A stretch of DNA of 60,920 nucleotides from Insulibacter thermoxylanivorax (GCF_015472005.1 NZ_BMAQ01000013.1:1-60920), one strand, 5' to 3'; counted from the first letter of the stretch, positions 21,773 through 30,885 are shown. Notes: generated by a model from the sequence alone, not told the origin. Numbers and translations: made by a program.

Positions 21773-22921
21773 ATGGTCATATATCTGGATAATGCCGCAA
21801 CTACATGGCCAAAACCGCCGGAAGTCGGCGAAGCGATGCTGGAATGCTTGAACATATACGGTGCAAATCCTGGACGCGGCGGCCATAAGATGTCTGTACA
21901 GGCCAGCCGAGTGCTGTTCGAAGCAAGAGTGAACATCAGCAAATTGTTTCATATCAAAAATCCAAACGACATCTCATTTACGCTAAACACGACACATGCA
22001 TTAAACTTAGCGATTAAGGGCTTCGTACGGCCCGGCGATCATGTGATCCTAACCTCTGTGGAACATAATTCCGTACGCCGTCCACTGGAGTATCTTAAAC
22101 GGACGCAAGGGGTTGCGGTTACTTATATCGAAGGGGACCGACAGGGTTATGTGACGCCCAAACAAGTTGACGAAGCCATACAGTCTAACACATCACTGGT
22201 GGTCGTTAATCACAGCTCAAACCTCTTGGGAACGATTCTGCCCGTTGCTGAGATCGGTGAGATCTGCCGGCGCCGTGGAGTCAAATTGCTGGTCGATGCA
22301 GCGCAAACGGCAGGAACTATCCCCATCCATGTCGAAGATATGTCGATCGATATGCTGGCCTTCCCAGGGCATAAAGGTCTTTTGGGACCGACAGGAACCG
22401 GGGGATTGTATGTACATCCTTCGATCGACTTGGAGCCGATTCTTCATGGTGGAACGGGCAGTCAATCCGAGGCCATCGATCAGCCGGATGTCCGGCCTGA
22501 CCGGTATGAATCAGGCACACAAAATACCGTTGGCATCGCAGGGTTGAATGCAGGTCTCAAATTCATCCTGAATGAGGGGGTTAAAAATATCCATAATAAA
22601 GAGTGGATGTTAACGCAGCGCATCATGGAAGGGCTCAGCCGGATTGAAGGAGTGGAGCTGTTCGGGCCGCCGATCGGGGAGAATAAGACGGCCATCGTTT
22701 CGTTTAATCTGCAGGGCATGGACAGTGCAGAGGTGGCCTATATTCTGGATCAACATTACGACATCGCAGTGCGAGCCGGCCATCACTGCACACCTCTGGC
22801 CCATGAGACTGCCGGGACGATTCGATACGGGGCCGTGCGCGTAAGTCCGGGTTATTATACCACCGAACAAGAGGTGGATGCTTTGATCTCAGCTGTTCAA
22901 GAGATCGTACAACATCTATAA
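21773..22921 (+). CDS. Cysteine desulfurase-like class V aminotransferase
   Basis: A 382-residue PLP enzyme of fold type I. The lysine expected to bind PLP lies in FPGHKGLLGPTGTG and a cysteine in RAGHHCTPLAHE matches the catalytic-loop cysteine of cysteine desulfurases; LDNAATTWPKP is the usual N-terminus. It looks like the desulfurase-like group commonly found in Firmicutes beside parAB rather than IscS or SufS proper. The sulfur acceptor is unknown. GGGAGG precedes the ATG. It probably forms a unit with the following DUF4446 gene. Confidence 0.88.
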   Translation: MVIYLDNAATTWPKPPEVGEAMLECLNIYGANPGRGGHKMSVQASRVLFEARVNISKLFHIKNPNDISFTLNTTHALNLAIKGFVRPGDHVILTSVEHNSVRRPLEYLKRTQGVAVTYIEGDRQGYVTPKQVDEAIQSNTSLVVVNHSSNLLGTILPVAEIGEICRRRGVKLLVDAAQTAGTIPIHVEDMSIDMLAFPGHKGLLGPTGTGGLYVHPSIDLEPILHGGTGSQSEAIDQPDVRPDRYESGTQNTVGIAGLNAGLKFILNEGVKNIHNKEWMLTQRIMEGLSRIEGVELFGPPIGENKTAIVSFNLQGMDSAEVAYILDQHYDIAVRAGHHCTPLAHETAGTIRYGAVRVSPGYYTTEQEVDALISAVQEIVQHL

Positions 22922-22938
22922 ACCGCGGGGGAGTCGAA

Positions 22939-23424
22939 TTGAATATTCTAACGGATTATCTAGAGTGGATCACATTAGGAACGGCAGCAGTTGGTTTCAT
23001 CCTATTCATCTTAGTCCTTGTTCTGATTGCCCAGATTCGGGGGCTGAAGCGCAAGCTTAAGCATCTGCTAGGAGGGGCAGGAGCGAAGGATCTTGAGGAA
23101 TCGATTCGAAAAAATCATGAGCATCTGGCTAAACTGGATGAACAGCAGGTTAGAATCAACCAGACGATCGAGCAGATGATCCGGCAGATGAAAGAGATGA
23201 AAGCCAATGTATCGATCAAGCGATACAATGCTTTTCAAGAGCAGGGGAGCGATCTCAGCTTCTCCATAGCCGTTGTAGATGAACATGGGGATGGGTTTGT
23301 CCTGACGGGAATCCACAGCAGGCATGGCACTCAGGTGTACGCGAAACCCGTAAACAAAGGGCAGTCCTCGTACACCTTGTCACCGGAGGAGACTGAGGTT
23401 ATCCGTCAAGCCTGGCGGCCGTAG
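22939..23424 (+). CDS. DUF4446 family membrane-anchored protein
   Basis: A 161-residue protein with one N-terminal membrane segment (residues 12-32), a coiled-coil stretch (55-95) and a conserved C-terminal domain beginning NVSIKRYNAFQE. The function is unknown; the family is restricted to spore-forming Firmicutes and sits near parAB. The start is TTG behind GGGGGAG. The 3' end overlaps the convergent yyaC by 26 bases. Confidence 0.85.
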   Translation: MNILTDYLEWITLGTAAVGFILFILVLVLIAQIRGLKRKLKHLLGGAGAKDLEESIRKNHEHLAKLDEQQVRINQTIEQMIRQMKEMKANVSIKRYNAFQEQGSDLSFSIAVVDEHGDGFVLTGIHSRHGTQVYAKPVNKGQSSYTLSPEETEVIRQAWRP

Positions 23425-24010
23425 CAGGGATCGGCCGGTGCAGCCGCAGCTGAGCTTGGTACAAGCACTCTGCGATCACATCGGCCATATGGAACACGAT
23501 GCTGAGACGGGTATTCTGTAAGACGAAATATTCCATGAATCCGCCGACATTGACGATGCCTGTCAGATGAATATCGCCGACAGGGGGCAGGTCTTTGTTC
23601 ACGCCGGCGCCGGGCTTTACCGGGCCTCTGCCGACCTGAATATGACCAACGCTCGATGATTGACCAAGACAGGCATCGACGGCAACGATGAACGGCTGCT
23701 GAAAAAGCTGTTGAATCCTCTGAATGTTCTCCTTTAAGTTCATGGCATGAACAGGTTGATCTAAGGTTCCAAACAAATGTTGATCACGCAACCCCATCTG
23801 CAGCAGTTTGGACCCAACCAAAGGTCCCAAGGAATCACCCGTAGACCGATCAGTGCCGATACATACGATGACGATCTCCTGTCCGGGAACGGCATCAGCA
23901 TAATACTCCAGTAAATGTTGAATGATCCGTTCTTTGGATTGCTCGTCGGTATAAGGGACTTTTAGCGGCTCTTCGATCTTCGAAGCGCCGAACTTAATCG
24001 GAAAATGCAT
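23399..24010 (-). CDS. yyaC: Spore protease YyaC
   Basis: A 203-residue protein with the YyaC signature IVIVCIGTDRSTGDSLGPLVG near residue 47 and VAVDACLGQSSSVG near 110. The fold is related to germination protease GPR; the protein is sporulation-associated. It lies convergent to the DUF4446 gene with a 26-base 3' overlap, so transcription from each could interfere with the other. Confidence 0.92.
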   Translation of the reverse strand: MHFPIKFGASKIEEPLKVPYTDEQSKERIIQHLLEYYADAVPGQEIVIVCIGTDRSTGDSLGPLVGSKLLQMGLRDQHLFGTLDQPVHAMNLKENIQRIQQLFQQPFIVAVDACLGQSSSVGHIQVGRGPVKPGAGVNKDLPPVGDIHLTGIVNVGGFMEYFVLQNTRLSIVFHMADVIAECLYQAQLRLHRPIPATAARLDG

Positions 24011-24266
24011 CGCATACCCTCCTGCATGACTTGCCTTCGCCGCAGCTTGCCATTATGCTTAATAACAAGCAGTTGAAACAACTCATGGATGCATCATGCT
24101 GACTCAACGCAGTTCGAACATATGATGGTTGCTAATCAGTATACGAACATTTGGCAATTTCTATACATCCTATTGGGGCGGAAGATGTAAGGATCGAAAT
24201 ATGAATACCAGCAGTACATCAGTGCAGAAGAAGCCGTTATAGACAAGGGGGATGTGGAGGATGACG

Positions 24267-24503
24267 ATGTTAATGGCTTTTGATTCGACGCAGCAAGCCC
24301 TGCGTGCGGAGATGCTGCTTGAATATGCGAAGATCGAGATCGATATTCAGCCGACTCCTAAGGAGATCACAGCGGGCTGTGCCATCTCCATAGGATTCGA
24401 CGATGACGATCTAAGCAAAGTACAGTCCATCGTTCGCAGTGAAGGCGTACAGATCAAGGGGATTTTCCGATATCAAGACGGGGAATATACGCTTGTAGAG
24501 TAA
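24267..24503 (+). CDS. DUF3343 domain protein
   Basis: About 78 residues. Four in-frame ATGs lie between 24252 and 24273; the one at 24267 has GGAGG six bases upstream and is chosen. The family motif is MLMAFDSTQQALRAEMLL with PTPKEITAGCAISI, which contains a conserved cysteine; in other genomes this domain is found beside selenium- or sulfur-related genes. The role here is unknown. Confidence 0.8.
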   Translation: MLMAFDSTQQALRAEMLLEYAKIEIDIQPTPKEITAGCAISIGFDDDDLSKVQSIVRSEGVQIKGIFRYQDGEYTLVE

Positions 24504-24534
24504 CGCTTAATCGCGATGCAGGGGAGGAGACGAC

Positions 24535-24738
24535 ATGGAAAGGAAAACCTACAAACTGCATGATATCGTCATGATGAAGAAACCGCACCCTTGCGGTGTG
24601 AATGAGATGGAGATCATTCGCATGGGCATGGATATCCGAATCAAGTGTACGGGCTGCAAACACAGCATCTTAATGCCCAGGTCTGAATTTGAGAAAAAAC
24701 TGAAGAAGGTCCTGCGTTCGGCGGAAACAGCAGAATAA
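24535..24738 (+). CDS. DUF951 domain protein
   Basis: A 67-residue protein containing HPCGVNEMEI and CTGCKHSILMPRSEFEKKL, cysteines arranged as in a zinc-binding OB-like fold. It is conserved near the origin of Firmicutes, often beside ychF; here ychF is absent and tRNA-Ser follows. GGGGAGGAG precedes the ATG. Confidence 0.88.
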   Translation: MERKTYKLHDIVMMKKPHPCGVNEMEIIRMGMDIRIKCTGCKHSILMPRSEFEKKLKKVLRSAETAE

Positions 24739-24864
24739 CGCTCCATTTTGGATAAGGATCAACGTGAACGAAGTTGTACGACGATGCATCCCCCTGTTCA
24801 TATAAGACTTGATATGATTCTTGTGCGCGGTTTATTATCAACGTCATCAGACAGCAGGATGGTC

Positions 24865-24894
24865 TTGCATTTATGAGGCCAGATGTGGTACAAT
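24865..24894 (+). promoter_or_regulatory. tRNA-Ser promoter
   Basis: TTGCAT, an 18-base spacer and TACAAT, ending about 38 bases before the tRNA 5' end. Confidence 0.55.
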
Positions 24895-24931
24895 ACTTCT
24901 TGTCTCCAAAAGGACACAGGTGTTGACATAC

Positions 24932-25022
24932 GGAAAGGTACCCAAGTGGTCCAAGGGGGTTGACTCGAAATCAACTAGGCGCCGCAAGGCGTGCGTGGGT
25001 TCGAATCCCACCCTTTCCGCCA
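24932..25022 (+). tRNA. tRNA-Ser (anticodon CGA)
   Basis: A class II tRNA of 91 bases including an encoded CCA. Acceptor GGAAAGG (24932-24938) pairs with CCTTTCC (25012-25018), discriminator G. The anticodon stem GTTGA/TCAAC encloses CTCGAAA, giving CGA, which reads UCG. The long variable arm and GGTTCGAATCC T arm are visible. Confidence 0.96.
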
Positions 25023-25035
25023 TACATAACACATT

Positions 25036-25065
25036 AGAAACGGCTCCATTGGAGCCGTTTTTTAA
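25036..25065 (+). terminator. tRNA-Ser terminator
   Basis: AACGGCTCC, loop ATT, GGAGCCGTT, then a T run. It overlaps the 3' end of the convergent yjzC-like gene. Confidence 0.93.
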
Positions 25066-25247
25066 TGCTGACTTTTGCGGGTCCATTTGCGATTGTGGTT
25101 GGTTGTTTCGGGGAAGGAAGAGCCCGCCTTCAGTTCGACCTGCTTCGGCTTCTCGATTCCCATGATGTGATCGTTCTCACCGGTTTCGATATAGACACCA
25201 TCATTGGGGACTTCATCTCCCGGATTGAATTCTGTGCGTTCGCCCAT
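25062..25247 (-). CDS. YjzC family protein
   Basis: A 61-residue protein with the YjzC pattern: F-x-PGDE-x-PN-x-G-x-YIE-x-GE near the start and KAGSSFPETTNHNRKWTRK at the end. It is a small cytosolic protein of unknown function found in Bacillales. AAGGAGG precedes the ATG. It is convergent with the tRNA terminator. Confidence 0.8.
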   Translation of the reverse strand: MGERTEFNPGDEVPNDGVYIETGENDHIMGIEKPKQVELKAGSSFPETTNHNRKWTRKSQH

Positions 25248-25365
25248 ATGGTCCTCCTTATATTCCTTATATTCGTGTTATGCCTAATATTAGATGCGCA
25301 CATTTATTATGAACGGATCGGATCAGGATGATTCCAGGCAGGAAAAATGACACAACAAGACCCGC

Positions 25366-25394
25366 TTGTCACCGGGCAAATGTTTTGGTATATT
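25366..25394 (+). promoter_or_regulatory. rpsF promoter
   Basis: TTGTCA (25366-25371), a 17-base spacer and TATATT (25389-25394). Confidence 0.65.
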
Positions 25395-25422
25395 TAATTA
25401 ATGCGAGTTTAAATCGCTCCTT

Positions 25423-25451
25423 GCTCCCTCCATCATGCAGGAAGAGGGGGC
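25423..25451 (+). promoter_or_regulatory. Leader hairpin before rpsF
   Basis: GCTCCCTC (25423-25430) can pair with GAGGGGGC (25444-25451) just upstream of the rpsF SD. The rpsF leader in many bacteria binds the S6:S18 complex for feedback control; whether this hairpin has the conserved features is uncertain. Confidence 0.4.
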
Positions 25452-25477
25452 CTTAAGTCCAGAAGGAGGTGAATGTT

Positions 25478-25765
25478 GTGCGCAAATATGAAGTGATGTA
25501 CATTCTTCGTCCTGATCTTGAACAAGAGGCTGTAGATGCTACAGCTGAAAGGTTCAATGAAATCATCACATCGGGCGGCGGAGAGATTACGAAGCATGAA
25601 GTGCTTGGTAAGAAACGTCTTGCGTACGAGATCAAGAAGTTCCGTGACGGAATCTATGTGCTGACGCAATTCACTTGCGAGCCTGCCGTCGTAGCTGAAC
25701 TGGAACGGATCATTAAGATCACGGATGAGGTCATCCGCCATCTCGTTGTTAGAGACGTTGCCTAA
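25478..25765 (+). CDS. rpsF: 30S ribosomal protein S6
   Basis: A 95-residue protein starting MRKYEVMYILRPDLE. An in-frame GTG at 25469 overlaps the SD and is rejected; the GTG at 25478 lies eight bases after AAGGAGG. S6 pairs with S18 on the 30S platform. It is co-transcribed with ssb 21 bases downstream. Confidence 0.97.
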   Translation: MRKYEVMYILRPDLEQEAVDATAERFNEIITSGGGEITKHEVLGKKRLAYEIKKFRDGIYVLTQFTCEPAVVAELERIIKITDEVIRHLVVRDVA

Positions 25766-25786
25766 AGTAAGCAGGAGGGGATTCGA

Positions 25787-26239
25787 TTGCTGAACCGCGT
25801 CATATTAATAGGAAGATTGACCAGGGATCCAGAATTGCGATACACCCCAACAGGGATCGCCGTTACGCAGTTCACGCTGGCCGTGGACCGGCCGTTCACG
25901 AACAGTCAAGGTGAGCGAGAGGCGGATTTCATCCCGATCGTCACTTGGCGGCAGCTGGCTGAGACATGCGCGAATTACCTGCGCAAAGGCCGTCTTACAG
26001 CTGTGGAAGGCCGTATTCAAGTGCGCAGTTATGATAACAATGAAGGTCGCCGCGTATACGTAACGGAGGTCATCGCAGACAATGTTCGATTCCTGGAGTC
26101 GATTCGCAATGACGATTCTTCCGGGGGCGGTAGTTACGGGAATAGGGACTTGCCCTTAAACCGTGACGACAGCAAACAGGATCCTTTCGCGAACGATGGC
26201 AGCCCGATCGATCTGTCTGATGATGATTTGCCATTTTAG
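25787..26239 (+). CDS. ssb: Single-stranded DNA-binding protein
   Basis: A 150-residue protein with an OB fold ([20 protein letters not shown]) and a flexible tail ending in the acidic DDDLPF that recruits partners. The start is TTG behind AGGAGGGG. rpsR normally follows directly; here a terminator, a second rpsR and about 13 kb of other DNA intervene before the native rpsR. Confidence 0.97.
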   Translation: MLNRVILIGRLTRDPELRYTPTGIAVTQFTLAVDRPFTNSQGEREADFIPIVTWRQLAETCANYLRKGRLTAVEGRIQVRSYDNNEGRRVYVTEVIADNVRFLESIRNDDSSGGGSYGNRDLPLNRDDSKQDPFANDGSPIDLSDDDLPF

Positions 26240-26260
26240 AGAGCGTAACATCTGAGAGCA

Positions 26261-26311
26261 AGAAAATGCTTTAAGACCTCAGTAAAATCAAGGGGTTTTA
26301 AAGCATTTTAA
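26261..26311 (+). terminator. Terminator after ssb
   Basis: AAAATGCTTTAA pairs with TTTAAAGCATTTT, loop about 20 bases. It marks the left edge of the accessory region. Confidence 0.7.
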
Positions 26312-26536
26312 CTGTGTAATGGTAATCTTCATTTACGACCAGCATCCACGGTTTATTAAGATCGCACGATGTTGAGTAAAATGTGTAATATGTTATGACA
26401 GTCTATGTAGTCTAGTGATGATGACCATCCTTATTACAAGATGTGGGTACAGCCCCGTAGTGAGAAGTTGGGGATAGCCAGAGAAAGCTTATTACGTTTG
26501 ACCAATATGCATAATGAAAGGAACGAGAGTATAACA

Positions 26537-26821
26537 ATGGCATTTGCACAAAGAAATGACGAAGAACGTGGCGAAAGAAAGTTTGCTCCACGTAGAGGTG
26601 GCAAAGGTAAACGTAGAAAAGTTTGCTACTTTACAGTCAATAAAATTACTCATATTGATTACAAAAATACGGAAGTTCTTAAAAAGTTCATTAGTGAACG
26701 GGGGAAGATTCTTCCTCGCCGTGTGACTGGAACAAGCGCAAAATATCAACGTGCTTTAACAGTTGCAATTAAACGTGCTAGGGCGGTAGCGTTGCTTCCG
26801 TACACAACGGATAATATCTAG
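26537..26821 (+). CDS. rpsR: 30S ribosomal protein S18, second copy (AT-rich)
   Basis: A 94-residue S18. The core of 67 residues from KRRKVCYF to LLPYTT matches the native copy at 39992 at 58 positions, with a different N-terminal tail ([20 protein letters not shown]). The coding sequence is clearly AT-richer than that copy and than its upstream neighbours, suggesting transfer. Both copies have a single cysteine and no CXXC, so a zinc-saving pair is not indicated. The upstream frame to 26441 lacks homology; the ATG at 26537 is the start, with only a poor SD (AAAGGA, distant). A strong terminator follows. Confidence 0.92.
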   Translation: MAFAQRNDEERGERKFAPRRGGKGKRRKVCYFTVNKITHIDYKNTEVLKKFISERGKILPRRVTGTSAKYQRALTVAIKRARAVALLPYTTDNI

Positions 26822-26822
26822 G

Positions 26823-26860
26823 AAAAAGGTGTGTTGGCCTTATGGCAACACACCTTTTTC
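26823..26860 (+). terminator. Terminator of the second rpsR
   Basis: AAAAAGGTGTGTTG and CAACACACCTTTTT form a perfect stem with a 9-base loop and built-in T run. Confidence 0.93.
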
Positions 26861-26882
26861 TATGGCAGCACAAAAGAGTTCA

Positions 26883-27000
26883 TGGTTCATTGTAAAATTA
26901 AATGCAACAAGTAAATATCAATAAAAGCCACGGTAATTCCGATGTAAGGATTAGGTCTCGCAAACCAATCCATAACAGGGGGAATTACCAATGGCTCGCT
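26883..27000 (+). mobile_element. IS30-family end fragment
   Basis: About 118 bases identical, in opposite orientation, to the end of the intact IS30-family element at 55992-57188. It includes the terminal inverted repeat (26889-26909), the leader and the first codons of the transposase (ATGGCTCGCT), then breaks off into gerAA sequence. It is a one-ended remnant left by deletion or recombination; perfect identity means it is recent. Confidence 0.9.
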
Positions 27001-28038
27001 ATTCACGATGCACAAGTGTATGAGTTGGATGCGGGAGGGCGGAAAGTCAAGCTGTTCTACATCCGTTCCTTTGTGGATCAAAATCAGGTCGAAAGCGACA
27101 TCGTGCTTCCCCTTTTGCACGCCCCGGACGAACAAGCAGGACAAAAGGTGATTTCCGAAGATCGGGTGGACGTAACGACGCTGCAGCAAACCGAAGAGCT
27201 CATCTTGCAAGGAGGAATCCTTGTTTTTGATGAAATCGGGAACGTTTGTGCAATCAAAAAGCAGAATCAGTTGGGCCGCGCCATCGATTCTTCCGAGCAG
27301 GAATCGATTGTGTACGGCCCTAAAGACAGCCTAACCGAGCAGTTGGACAAAAGCTTGAGCTTAATTTGTTTCAATCCCCAGAAGACTATGTACATCGCTG
27401 GTTGGTAAGCACCTTCCTGCGGGGACTTCGTTTTGTCGCGTTTGTAATTGCTTTGTTTTTGACCCCGGCTTACGTAGCGGTGACGGTTCATCATTATCAG
27501 GTGGTTCCTTTGGAGATGCTGTTTGTCCTGATGTAATCGCGGAGTGAAATTCCATATCCACCGTTCTGGGAGGCGCTGCTCATGCTGCTGACTCTGGAAA
27601 TATTAAAGGAAGCCAGTTTGCGCATGCCCACCAAATCCAGCCAAACACTCGGCATCGTACGCGGTATTGTCATCGGTCAAGCAGCCGTGGAGGCGGGAAT
27701 CGCAAGCAACGTGATGGTGATTGTAATCGCCATTTCCGCCATGCCTCCTTTCTCGTTCCCAATTATTTAATGACAAATGCGAGCAAGCTTCTTCAATTTT
27801 CACTGTTGATTCTGGCGGCATGGCTTGGCATGTGGGGTATCGGTCTTGGTTTGATCTGGTTCTGCATCCACCTGCATGGACTGACTTCGCTCGGGCAGCC
27901 GTACTTGCAACCACTTAGCCCGTTTTTTGCTAGCGACTGGAAAGATACAGTGCTTCGTTTGCCGCTATCCAAAATGCGTACAAGGCCAGCTTATTTGAAG
28001 ACGTTGCAACGGATGCGCGTAACCGGGAGGAAACCGTG
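27001..28038 (+). pseudogene. Spore germination receptor A subunit (GerAA-like), decayed
   Basis: The reading frame changes at least twice. The first piece (to 27408) has the GerAA N-terminal domain ending in ESIVYGPKDSLTEQL. After a gap of roughly 150 residues of missing sequence comes EDYVHRWLVSTFLRGLRFVAF and transmembrane segments to about 27535, then EALLMLLTLEILKEASLRMP (from about 27580), then ILMTNASKLLQF through LPLSKMRTRP (to 28038). GerA A subunits are inner-membrane parts of nutrient germinant receptors. The 5' end is cut by the IS30 fragment. No B or C subunit follows. Confidence 0.88.
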
Positions 28039-28119
28039 ATGTCCCCCCTGTGCGTCCGGTCAGTTTGTATTCGATTTCAGCGCCTTTCGGATTTTTGTCC
28101 CTCGCTTTCTGGGCAAACC

Positions 28120-28391
28120 GGATGCAGATGGCTGCATTCCAGAAGGAAACCGAGTTTATTACGAATCATGATATGGAAGTACACAGCCTGGCTCAATCCA
28201 TCGAATAAGATCTTGTCGATATGGAAACGGGCCAGCGTGGTTTTGTGATAATCGGAGAAGCGCAATATTTGGATCCTTATAATAACGGGAATTAAAACTG
28301 GCAGACGTACTATGACGCTCTGTTCGGACTTGTCGCCGATAACCCGGACTAGCAGGAAAAACTGAAATTCAAGTCGCCGGAGAGAAAGTGA
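28120..28391 (+). pseudogene. CHASE3-domain sensor fragment
   Basis: One frame carries HSLAQSIE-stop-DLVDMETGQRGFVIIG followed by YLDPYNNG, then Y-D-A-L-F-G-L-V-A-D-N-P-D, with three in-frame stop codons. The DMETGQRGF...G...YLDPY pattern is that of CHASE3 extracellular sensor domains of chemoreceptors and histidine kinases. No signalling domain follows, so it is a dead fragment. Confidence 0.65.
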
Positions 28392-28650
28392 TTGCTTTGC
28401 TCGCTTCGCGCGTTAGTTGGAAAATTCAAAGTATAATTTTCGAAGACAACTTATCCTGCGAAATAGGACCAAAGCCCGGCTGTTGTCCAATATGGACAGA
28501 TCCGGTCTTTGATATTTGTATGCGGGGGCTGGAGTAGATTGGATCAAAGTGGAACTTTCACGATGCGGATTGCTGCTTGGCGGAATAGGATAATTCGTTT
28601 CTGGACAACTTAAATGCTGTTTGCATAAATTTGGAAAGGTGGATACCTGC

Positions 28651-28800
28651 ATGTCACCAACATCCAGTACAAGCGTTGAAAACCGGACTACCTCTGCCCC
28701 AAGACAACCGAATCGATGCAAAAATTGCATCTGGGGCAACTGGGATGGACTGAAACAATTTTGTTCAAAACCTGTCTGCATTAAGAATCAACCGCTATAA
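28651..28800 (+). CDS. Small four-cysteine protein
   Basis: A 49-residue frame starting at an ATG with AAGGTGG eight bases upstream. After a Ser/Thr-rich N-terminus it has CKNCIWGNWDGLKQFC then C five residues later (C-x2-C-x11-C-x4-C), which could bind zinc or form disulfides. I do not recognise the family. It stands between two decayed regions, yet its frame and ribosome-binding site look intact. Confidence 0.5.
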   Translation: MSPTSSTSVENRTTSAPRQPNRCKNCIWGNWDGLKQFCSKPVCIKNQPL

Positions 28801-29832
28801 TTGAAAAACGCCAACAAATGTCAAGGAGAGGGATGAGTTTCCATTTAGCCATTGCTTTGTGGACAGTATTGTGTTTCCGCTGAAAGGTAACGTCCAACTT
28901 CTGGCGGGATTGCCTGTTCAGAAGTTGCTGAATATAATGACCGTATTCACAGGAATCGAAAAGGATGCGTCCTCATTATGTTGGCCTGCAGGAACGGGAT
29001 ACTCGAAGCCATAGCGAGATTGAAAGAGTCCGCCATCGCTTGGGGCAATCGATACGAAGAGCGAGCGGCTTTCTGCAAGGCTTGGCGACCGCTTCAGGAT
29101 TTTCGAAACGGTTCCTGCCGTGCTGCACCAAGAAGTCGACAAGACGTTGGACAGACATCTCAGCAAGCTCTTCGATCGATTCGAACTCCTGGCTATTTTG
29201 AATCGGATTTCGGGATAAGAGGGCTACGGGACACTTTCTACTATCCGGGTTTACGATGATTATCGTGTCATCATGGCCGAACCAGCTTGGGATTGCCATG
29301 GGACTCTGGCATTATCACAGGGAAGTCCTACCGTTCATGTCGGCCAATTTTCCAAGGAATTTTTCACTTCTTCCCGCCACAGTGATGTTCTTAAACCAGT
29401 ACAAGCCGGAACCCGCTGATAAAGGCTCTCCTATTTGGGGTTTTTCCGCTTTTGTGGCCGAGCCGATCTCACAAATGGCTGATTTATATTATTCCATTCA
29501 CTGGAAGCAATATCTATTCATTTCCGATCTATGTCGGGCTATATCTGCTGGCTTCGAGCATCGCCAAGCGGGGCGTTGATTGCACAGATTCATCCTCGGT
29601 AGATAAATAAAGGCCAAAACCATAAGTTTACCGATTCCAAAAATCATGCCCAGATTCATGAGCTGCATATTTACCATGTCATTGTTAAAGACTCAAGTTT
29701 GTTAATTGATGATCTACCGGACCACTATCGTTTCTCGTCATAACGGCTGACAACGAGTTCCTTTTGGAATAAGCAATTTTTTTAAGCATAGAATTTAATG
29801 ATTCTATTCTCTACCAGGACATGGGTGAAAAT
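28801..29832. other. Decayed region, no supportable gene
   Basis: About one kilobase with short frames on both strands and no SD-linked start. Stretches such as 29256-29579 (plus) are open but I recognise nothing in them, and adjacent frames show fragments that look coding, which is the pattern of frameshifted remnants. Confidence 0.5.
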
Positions 29833-30885
29833 ATGAAGAAAAAAACAAATATGATAATACAAATCGCCGCGACATATACGGGAACCGTGGTGGGAGCCGG
29901 ATTTGCCTCAGGACAGTCGATTATGCAGTTTTTCACGGTATACGGAGCCTATGGGGTATTAGGCATTTTATGCAGCACCTTTCTTTTTGTATGGATCGGC
30001 ACTAAAATGATGATTCTAGCTCACCAGATCAAAGCATTTTCATATCAGGAGTTTAATGTTTATCTGTTTGGCAAGAGTTTCGGCAAAGTCGCAAATGCCT
30101 TGACTTTTATTATTCTATTTGGGGTAACGGCCGTGATGCTTTCAGGTACCGGTACCATTTTCGAAGAACAACTCCGTCTACCCTATCAACTGGGTATTAT
30201 CATCAGCATCATTTTGTGTTATCTGGTGATGACGAAGGAAATCAGCGGAATTATGTTCGTAAACTCGTTAGTCGTTCCCATGATGCTTTTTTTCACTATT
30301 CTCCTTGTCGTAAAGGTTGTCAGAATAGACAATATTTTTGATATAGTCGGTTGGCAGAACCAACAACTGTACAATTTGAAGTGGTTCGTGAGTCCGTTTG
30401 TGTATGCAGGATTGAATTTTGCTTTTATTTTAGCCGTTATGGTTCCTCTAGGGAGTGAGGTGGATGACGAAAGCGCATTAAAATGGGGAGGGTTTTGGGG
30501 AGGCATTGGTCTTGGTTTTATGCTTCTTGTCAGCCATTTTGCAATGAGCTCAAAGATGCCCGAGATTCTTCAATACGATATTCCGATGGCCGAGATTATT
30601 CGAGATTTCGGGCAGTTTTTTCATGTATTGTTTTTGCTCGTAATCTATGGAGAAATATTCACCACATTGATAGGCAATGTCTTCGGAATTTCTCGTCAAA
30701 TCCAAAGTCTATATCATATTCCTAAAAGTTGGTTAGTTCTCGGCATATTACTTGCTAGTTTTTTGATTAGTCAAGCCGGTTTCACCTCCTTACTTACTTA
30801 TCTTTATCCGCTGTTTGGATATATGGGTGTGATACTTCTCGTTTTTTTTAGCGGTTCAACGGCTGCCCAGGGACTAGAAGGTTAG
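29833..30885 (+). CDS. YkvI-family membrane protein
   Basis: A protein of about 350 residues with ten or so hydrophobic segments and the N-terminal signature GTVVGAGFASGQSIMQFF typical of YkvI, a group in the LeuT-fold (APC) superfamily. The substrate is unknown. The ATG at 29833 has GGTGA four bases upstream and is preferred to one 12 bases earlier. The gene is intact, unlike many neighbours, and ends at a perfect terminator. Confidence 0.85.
   Translation: MKKKTNMIIQIAATYTGTVVGAGFASGQSIMQFFTVYGAYGVLGILCSTFLFVWIGTKMMILAHQIKAFSYQEFNVYLFGKSFGKVANALTFIILFGVTAVMLSGTGTIFEEQLRLPYQLGIIISIILCYLVMTKEISGIMFVNSLVVPMMLFFTILLVVKVVRIDNIFDIVGWQNQQLYNLKWFVSPFVYAGLNFAFILAVMVPLGSEVDDESALKWGGFWGGIGLGFMLLVSHFAMSSKMPEILQYDIPMAEIIRDFGQFFHVLFLLVIYGEIFTTLIGNVFGISRQIQSLYHIPKSWLVLGILLASFLISQAGFTSLLTYLYPLFGYMGVILLVFFSGSTAAQGLEG

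Noticed and set aside
24922-24927. TTGACA ten bases before tRNA-Ser
   Set aside because: Too close to the mature tRNA 5' end to be its -35; a better promoter lies at 24865-24894.
24821-25165. 114-residue open frame overlapping tRNA-Ser
   Set aside because: It runs through the tRNA and its terminator and has no domain.
26240-26536. Zur box that would make the second rpsR a zinc-independent paralogue
   Set aside because: No good Zur-like palindrome seen, and both S18 copies have the same single cysteine.
26902-27000. N-terminal part of an open frame (MQQVNINKSHG...) before gerAA, also present at 57169-57071
   Set aside because: It is the IS30 end translated in a non-transposase frame; the match between the two sites is DNA-level.
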